The position numbers and the translations under genes are program-made. A DNA stretch of 48,003 bases from Lysobacteraceae bacterium (GTDB taxonomy: Bacteria > Pseudomonadota > Gammaproteobacteria > Xanthomonadales > Xanthomonadaceae): the NCBI GenBank assembly GCA_031263725.1, contig JAISFF010000004.1, forward strand, positions 1 through 48,003. The letters run 5' to 3'. This document shows positions 44,595 through 48,003 of the stretch, piece by piece. The notes beneath the pieces are model-generated. The model was not told the DNA's origin and ran no database searches. It worked only from the letters and a program-made list of their open reading frames with translations. Numbering within the stretch: the first letter of the stretch is position 1; the number at the start of each line of letters is the position of its first letter.

Positions 44595-45763
44595 TTACGA
44601 CGCCTCCTGCCAACACGGTTCGCGGGGCCAGCATGCTTGCGTATCGTGTCGCGAGACACACCAGTGATCTCGTTGATCTCGGAATGCGAAAACACGCCGG
44701 ATTGCGCCCACGCGATCGCCAGTTGAAGCCGCTCACTCTTCTTCAAGGGCGGAATCCGCTCGTCTAGTAGCGCCTGAAGCGCTTCGCGAGGCGTAATCGC
44801 ATTCAAGGCCAGCCGGCGACGCAGTTGGCCAATCGCACGTTCGACGTCCGAGAGCGTCTGCCCCGAAAAAATCCAGGCCATGGGATCGACGAGTCCACCA
44901 AAGGCCTCGGCATCAGCCCCCATGAATCGGCGAATGGCTGCGGCAATGCTGTGCTGTGTGGGATTCGGGAAATGGACGACGGCATCGAAACGTCGCCACA
45001 GCGCCGGATCGACCATCTCCTGGTGATTGGTCGCGGCGATCAGCATGCTCTTGGATGACCAATCCTCGATTTCCTGCAGCATCACCGTCACGACGCGCTT
45101 GATCTCGCCAACGTCCGAATCGTCCCCGCGCCGTTTAGCAATCGCATCGAATTCGTCGAGCAGGAGAATGGCTTCCTGCTCGCGCGCGTAGTCGAACACG
45201 CTGCGCAAGTTGTGCCCGGTCCGGCCCAGGAGGCTGCTCATCACCGCCGTCAGATCCAGCACCCACAGCGGTTTGGCGAGTTGCGCGGCCAGCCACCGCG
45301 CGGAGAGGGTTTTGCCCACACCTGGCGGGCCGACGAACGCGAGCGACTTGGTGGCCCGCAACCCGCGACGCTCCAGCAGCTCGACGTTGCGGCGCTCAGC
45401 CACGACGGCCTCGAGCTGGGAGAGTACGTCCGCAGGCAACAGCGGAGGCTCGATCCCGTCTCGGTCGTCAAACGTCCGCACTAGGGAGAGGCGACTGTCG
45501 CGGTCGACAGGCGGCATCGGTTGGGACGGCAGCGTGCCACCGACATCTCCCCGGAGCACCGACGTGCCGCGGCCCGACACCGCGGCAGTCCTCTTCAGCG
45601 CGTCGTCCAACCTTGCGGCCAATACTGGATCCGATGACCGGTACCGTCGCACGAGCTTGGCCAGAAACAGGCGGATATCCTCCTGGGCGCCGATCGCAGC
45701 GAGGCGCGCCAACTCGGCTAAATCTTCTGCCTCATTCATAAATTCGCCAGTTTTCGGATTCAT
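44591..45763 (-). CDS. ietA: AAA+ ATPase with C-terminal HTH, IetA-like
   Basis: The product is 390 residues from ATG 45763; ATG 45739 is also possible and neither has a strong ribosome site. Walker A is GPPGVGKT (145-152), Walker B AILLLDEFDA (198-207), sensor-1 AATN (243-246), arginine finger region ALWRRFD (254-260). The C-terminus (343-377) reads ERLQLAIAWAQSGVFSHSEI then NEITGVSRDTIRKH, a helix-turn-helix. It is the first gene of the operon with the subtilase and overlaps it by 4 bp. It probably controls or loads the protease. The promoter would be in the AT-rich 45764-45840. Confidence 0.85.
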   Translation of the reverse strand: MNPKTGEFMNEAEDLAELARLAAIGAQEDIRLFLAKLVRRYRSSDPVLAARLDDALKRTAAVSGRGTSVLRGDVGGTLPSQPMPPVDRDSRLSLVRTFDDRDGIEPPLLPADVLSQLEAVVAERRNVELLERRGLRATKSLAFVGPPGVGKTLSARWLAAQLAKPLWVLDLTAVMSSLLGRTGHNLRSVFDYAREQEAILLLDEFDAIAKRRGDDSDVGEIKRVVTVMLQEIEDWSSKSMLIAATNHQEMVDPALWRRFDAVVHFPNPTQHSIAAAIRRFMGADAEAFGGLVDPMAWIFSGQTLSDVERAIGQLRRRLALNAITPREALQALLDERIPPLKKSERLQLAIAWAQSGVFSHSEINEITGVSRDTIRKHAGPANRVGRRRRK

Positions 45764-45840
45764 TTTTAATAAAATCAATAACTTATTTACGACTAAATAT
45801 TAGACTTTGTTCTTAAATTAGTCAATAGTAGTTGACTTCG
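45764..45840. promoter_or_regulatory. AT-rich promoter region of the ietAS operon
   Basis: About 75 bp of strongly A+T-rich sequence (AATAAAATCAATAACTTATT and onward) in a GC-rich genome, directly upstream of ietA. Several TATTAG/TAAATA-like hexamers occur but I cannot fix one promoter. The base composition marks foreign DNA and is a typical H-NS-type silencing target (inference). Confidence 0.5.
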
Positions 45841-45889
45841 GCGACCTGCGGTGCGTCAATGTCACCACCCTCCCATGCCGGAAGACGCT

Positions 45890-46042
45890 ATGAAAACGCC
45901 AAAGAATCACGGAAAGGATTGGAAGCCGGCAGAGGTGAAGCAGCTCAAAACGCTTGCCGCCGGCAACACCCCGACCCGCGTCATCGGCCTTCCTTGGCGC
46001 TATCCCCAGGGGATAGTTGGAACAGATCCCCTTCCTGTCTGA
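45890..46042 (+). pseudogene. Truncated small DNA-binding-like protein
   Basis: ATG 45890 with GGAAG upstream gives 50 codons: MKTPKNHGKDWKPAEVKQLK then TLAAGNTPTRVIGL. This is the start of a common ~65-residue proteobacterial family (SANT/Myb-like, ending in GRTPAAVQ..A). After RVIGL the expected LGRTPAAVQSKA is replaced by PWRYPQGIVGTDPLPV and a stop, so the 3' end was lost at a rearrangement joint. Confidence 0.55.
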
Positions 46043-46126
46043 TTGCCGGCACCTGCACCACCGGCGAAACTGTGGCCTGAGCCCCGGAAGCAACGAGAGC
46101 TTCACGAGCCCCGTCCGAACACCGAC

Positions 46127-46267
46127 ATGACGACACCGTCCACCGACGAAGCGCTGCAACCCCTGCAGCGTGAGGTTCAGCGCTTGCTGGGCCGTTGCCT
46201 GCTGCGCCTTCAGCAGTACGAACGCCTGATGAAAGCCATCGTGGCGCACCACGACATCTCGGGACCT
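46127..46267 (+). pseudogene. N-terminal fragment of an HHDISGP-type accessory protein
   Basis: ATG 46127 begins TTPSTDEALQPLQREVQRLL then GRCLLRLQQYERLMKAIVAH and HDISGP, the recognisable start of a helical protein family common on xanthomonad and pseudomonad islands. At about 46268 the frame passes directly into DUF3158-like sequence, so a deletion has fused two genes. Function is unknown. Confidence 0.55.
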
Positions 46268-46616
46268 GGGCTGATCGAACTGGCGCAGCGGCGCGTGCTG
46301 GCGCAGGCCGGCACCTATCCCTTGCCCATACAACTGGCCCAGCAGACCACTGGCGCAGGCAGGACCGCTCCGCGATGGGCGTGGCCCTGTGGCAGGAACT
46401 GATGGAAAGCCCCGCACGCCTGACACCTTGATCGACGACCTGTTCGCGATGGAGGTCCAGCGGGTGGTGCTGAACATGCAGATCAGCCTGCTCCATACCC
46501 TGCGCCGGCAGGCCCTCGACTGCGCCAGCAAGCTCGACCACGCGCATACGGTCTACCAGCGCCGCAACGGGGCCGCAGCTTCTCCACCCGCGATCAACGG
46601 CGCCCCGCGCGCTTGA
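46268..46616 (+). pseudogene. DUF3158 ICE protein remnant, frameshifted
   Basis: Pieces of one family occur in three frames in the right order: LIELAQRRVLAQAGTYPLPI then QLAQQTTGAG; RSAMGVALWQELMESPA; LIDDLFAMEVQRVVLNMQIS then LLHTLRRQALDCASKLDHAH. They match my memory of DUF3158 proteins, which sit just upstream of ssb in clc/PFGI-type integrative conjugative elements. The N-terminus is missing and two frameshifts separate the pieces. Confidence 0.65.
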
Positions 46617-46690
46617 CCCGGCATCGATCTCCCAGGCACTACGCCAGTCACGGTTGCACAAGCCACTTCACCCACCACAGGAGTCCTTAC

Positions 46691-47055
46691 ATGAGCACGC
46701 ATTTCGTTGGCGAAGGCAATATCGGTTCTGCGCCAGATTACCGGGAGTTCCCGAATGGAAACGAAGAGCCGCGCAGGCTGCTGCGCCTGAACGTCTACTT
46801 CGACAATCCCGTCCCGACCAAGGACGGCTACGAGGACCGCGGCGGCTACTGGGCGCCCGTCGAGCTGTGGCATCGCGATGCTGAGCACTGGCAGACCCTG
46901 TACAAGAAGGGAATGAGGGTGCTGGTCGAGGGCCGCACGGTCAAGGATGAGTGGGAAGACGCCGACGAGAACGAGCGCGTCACCTTCAAGATCGAGGCCA
47001 GGCGGGTCGGCATCCTGCCCTACAGGATCGAAGCGATCGCGGTCAGCCCCAAGCC
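46691..47055 (+). pseudogene. ICE-type single-stranded DNA-binding protein, 3' end lost
   Basis: ATG 46691 (AGGAG just upstream) begins STHFVGEGNIGSAPDYREFP. An OB-fold follows (RRLLRLNVYFDNPVPTKDGY, WAPVELWHRD, KGMRVLVEGRTVKDEW, FKIEARRVGILPYRIEAIAV). After SPKP near 47055 the natural acidic tail is replaced by out-of-frame sequence, stopping at 47263. The OB domain could still fold, so a chimeric product is possible. Confidence 0.75.
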
Positions 47056-47235
47056 AAGAAGCTGGTCCAGCGCTACGTCGGCAACGACGATCCGGATCAG
47101 CGTCCGCTGGTCCGCTTCCGTCTCGGCGACCTCTGGGTCGATCCGTTCATCCGTCCCAAGGGTGACCGTAAGGGTGAGCCCGCGGCCAGCCTCAAGGCCC
47201 GGCTGCTCAAGGCCGAGCTGCTGGACCCCGCCGAG
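47056..47235 (+). pseudogene. STY4534/DUF3577-like ICE replication protein fragment
   Basis: In the frame shared with the SLATT gene the sequence reads AKKLVQRYVGNDDPDQRPLV then RFRLGDLWVDPFIRPKGDRK and ASLKARLL. R-L-G-D-L-W-x-D-x-F followed by a K-G-x-x-x-G tract is the C-terminal signature of STY4534-type ICE proteins, the usual gene after ssb. Its N-terminal half is absent and ssb abuts it. Confidence 0.6.
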
Positions 47236-47844
47236 TTGGCGGCGATCGAGCAGTACGAGCTGATCACCCGTGGCATCGGCTATAACGTTCTGTACGCTGC
47301 CAAGAAGCACTTTGCGACTTATGACATTGTCGAGAAGGCTCCTGGATGGATCACAATTACGACACTCGGCATCGGAATTTTTGCCTTGGTCATTCCGGGG
47401 CTTACCAACGAAAAGCTCGCAGCCGCCATCCTGATCGTCGGTATCGCTTCCATCTACTTCAACCAGTTCCAACTGCAAAGTGAAAAATATGCCAAAGCCG
47501 GCGGTGAGTTGATACGACAGTTCAACGGACTTCGCAGCATCTATAACCACGCGCAATCACATAGCGCCGAGGCCAGTGTCGATGACTTGGAGGATCAATA
47601 CAAAGGTGTTCTTGCCCAATCGGAACAGGTGTGGCTTCACAAGCACATCTTTCTGAGCGATTGGTATGCGCACTACAAAATCTTCTGGCAAGCCCAGATC
47701 GGCTGGCTGGACGAACAGCTCCATTTCAAATTCTGGCGTGACAAGGTGCCATTGACGCTCAGCATGACACTTGTGCTTGCATTTGCGGTCGCAGCTTATT
47801 GCACAGTTTCCAAACTGATGGAGCGGTTCGGATCCGCATGTTAA
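47236..47844 (+). CDS. SLATT-domain membrane effector fused in frame to ICE debris
   Basis: The 203-codon tail of an ORF open from 46951. SLATT features: GYNVLYAAKKHFATYDIVEK then APGWITITTLGIGIFALVIP (TM1), KLAAAILIVGIASIYFNQFQ (TM2), a long helical region, then HKHIFLSDWYAHYKIFWQAQ and a final hydrophobic helix (LTLSMTLVLAFAVAAYC). SLATT proteins are two-helix membrane effectors, predicted pore-formers, found with nucleotide-signal and other immune systems. No in-frame ATG precedes the domain. A TTG at 47236 or GTG at 46951 would be needed, so the native start was probably lost. Whether it is expressed is unclear. Confidence 0.75.
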   Translation: MAAIEQYELITRGIGYNVLYAAKKHFATYDIVEKAPGWITITTLGIGIFALVIPGLTNEKLAAAILIVGIASIYFNQFQLQSEKYAKAGGELIRQFNGLRSIYNHAQSHSAEASVDDLEDQYKGVLAQSEQVWLHKHIFLSDWYAHYKIFWQAQIGWLDEQLHFKFWRDKVPLTLSMTLVLAFAVAAYCTVSKLMERFGSAC

Positions 47845-47883
47845 TGCTGGGATTGATTCTGTCAGGATTCCCTAGAACCTATC

Positions 47884-48003
47884 TCAAAATTGCCTGAGCA
47901 GTAGAAGTACCGCAGAAACCTGCACAAACCCGAGGAAATTTTCCGGATGGAACTCCCAGCGATTCAATAACCGACGCTTGTGCTTGATCCAGGCGAAGAA
48001 CCG
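47884..48003 (-). CDS. IS5-like transposase, C-terminal end (partial)
   Basis: The minus-strand frame, entering from beyond the window, reads RFFAWIKHKRRLLNRWEFHP then ENFLGFVQVSAVLLLLRQF and stop. This is the usual C-terminus of IS5-superfamily DDE transposases. The IS end (terminal repeat including AGAACCTATCTCAAAATTG) is at about 47874-47892. It closes the SLATT segment on the right. Confidence 0.75.
   Translation of the reverse strand, partial: RFFAWIKHKRRLLNRWEFHPENFLGFVQVSAVLLLLRQF

Larger units (their letters stand above)
42053..48003. mobile_element. ICE-derived island at tRNA-Gly (left part)
   Basis: The segment starts at the tRNA-Gly scar and continues past the window end. It holds an IetA/IetS-like operon, fragments of clc/PFGI-type ICE genes, a SLATT gene and an IS end. 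The clc-family ICEs insert into tRNA-Gly, which fits. The extent and the far border are not visible. Confidence 0.7.

Noticed and set aside
45818-46661. Minus-strand frames of 226-237 codons upstream of ietA
   Set aside because: They are shadows of plus-strand ICE gene fragments; the fragments show family motifs in the plus frames, the minus frames do not.

Overview
The window is GC-rich DNA (about 64% by eye) from a gammaproteobacterium. The gene content points to the Xanthomonadaceae/Lysobacteraceae (Lysobacter, Pseudoxanthomonas and relatives): a SAH riboswitch ahead of ahcY with metF next, a ColRS/VgrRS-like two-component pair, a large TonB-dependent receptor, tRNA genes with encoded CCA, and intact core operons (dnaX-ybaB-recR; rpsP-rimM-trmD-rplS). 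I cannot name a species.

Chromosomal backbone. From 1 to 2260 is the 5' part of a type Va autotransporter with a (GGGGCC)n-encoded Gly-Pro linker. A decayed stretch (about 2.6-3.35 kb) with a glycosyltransferase remnant follows, then a GT39-type membrane glycosyltransferase. A moxR-DUF58-tgpA-slp gene string runs rightward to 9.77 kb. Next are a HIT hydrolase and a divergent dmeF/dmeR metal-efflux pair around a palindromic operator. dnaX-ybaB-recR, tRNA-Ser(GGA), hslR, a TonB receptor and a MATE exporter follow. Then come the rpsP operon, two small envelope genes, ffh, a CcsA/HemX-like membrane protein and radA. Further right are ppc, riboswitch-ahcY, metF, a response regulator/histidine kinase pair and rimK.

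Three tRNA-linked accessory segments interrupt the backbone. (1) Next to tRNA-Ser (14.83-15.43 kb) sit an AlpA-like regulator, a small overlapping gene and a dispersed repeat of about 120 bp. (2) At tRNA-Thr(CGT) a 3.36-kb element (29143-32498) is bounded by 47-bp direct copies of the tRNA 3' half. It carries an XRE repressor with a strong inverted-repeat operator, a small envelope gene frameshifted by a 14-bp tandem duplication, a PD-(D/E)XK nuclease-like gene, and remnants of an excisionase-like gene and an integrase. (3) A displaced 3' end of tRNA-Gly at 42030-42052, followed by the old tRNA terminator, marks the left border of an island running past the window end. It carries an IetA/IetS-like anti-phage operon (AAA+ ATPase plus subtilase), then a collapsed ICE replication module (fragments of DUF3158, ssb and STY4534-type genes), then a SLATT-domain membrane effector fused in frame to the ICE debris, and finally the end of an IS5-like transposase.

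The most interesting parts are the defence-type genes inside the tRNA-bounded islands: the nuclease/XRE mini-element, the IetAS-like pair and the SLATT gene. IetAS is a described system. The mini-element and the SLATT fusion are, as far as I can judge without a search, less well characterised. All family calls rest on recognising sequence motifs; no database search was run.
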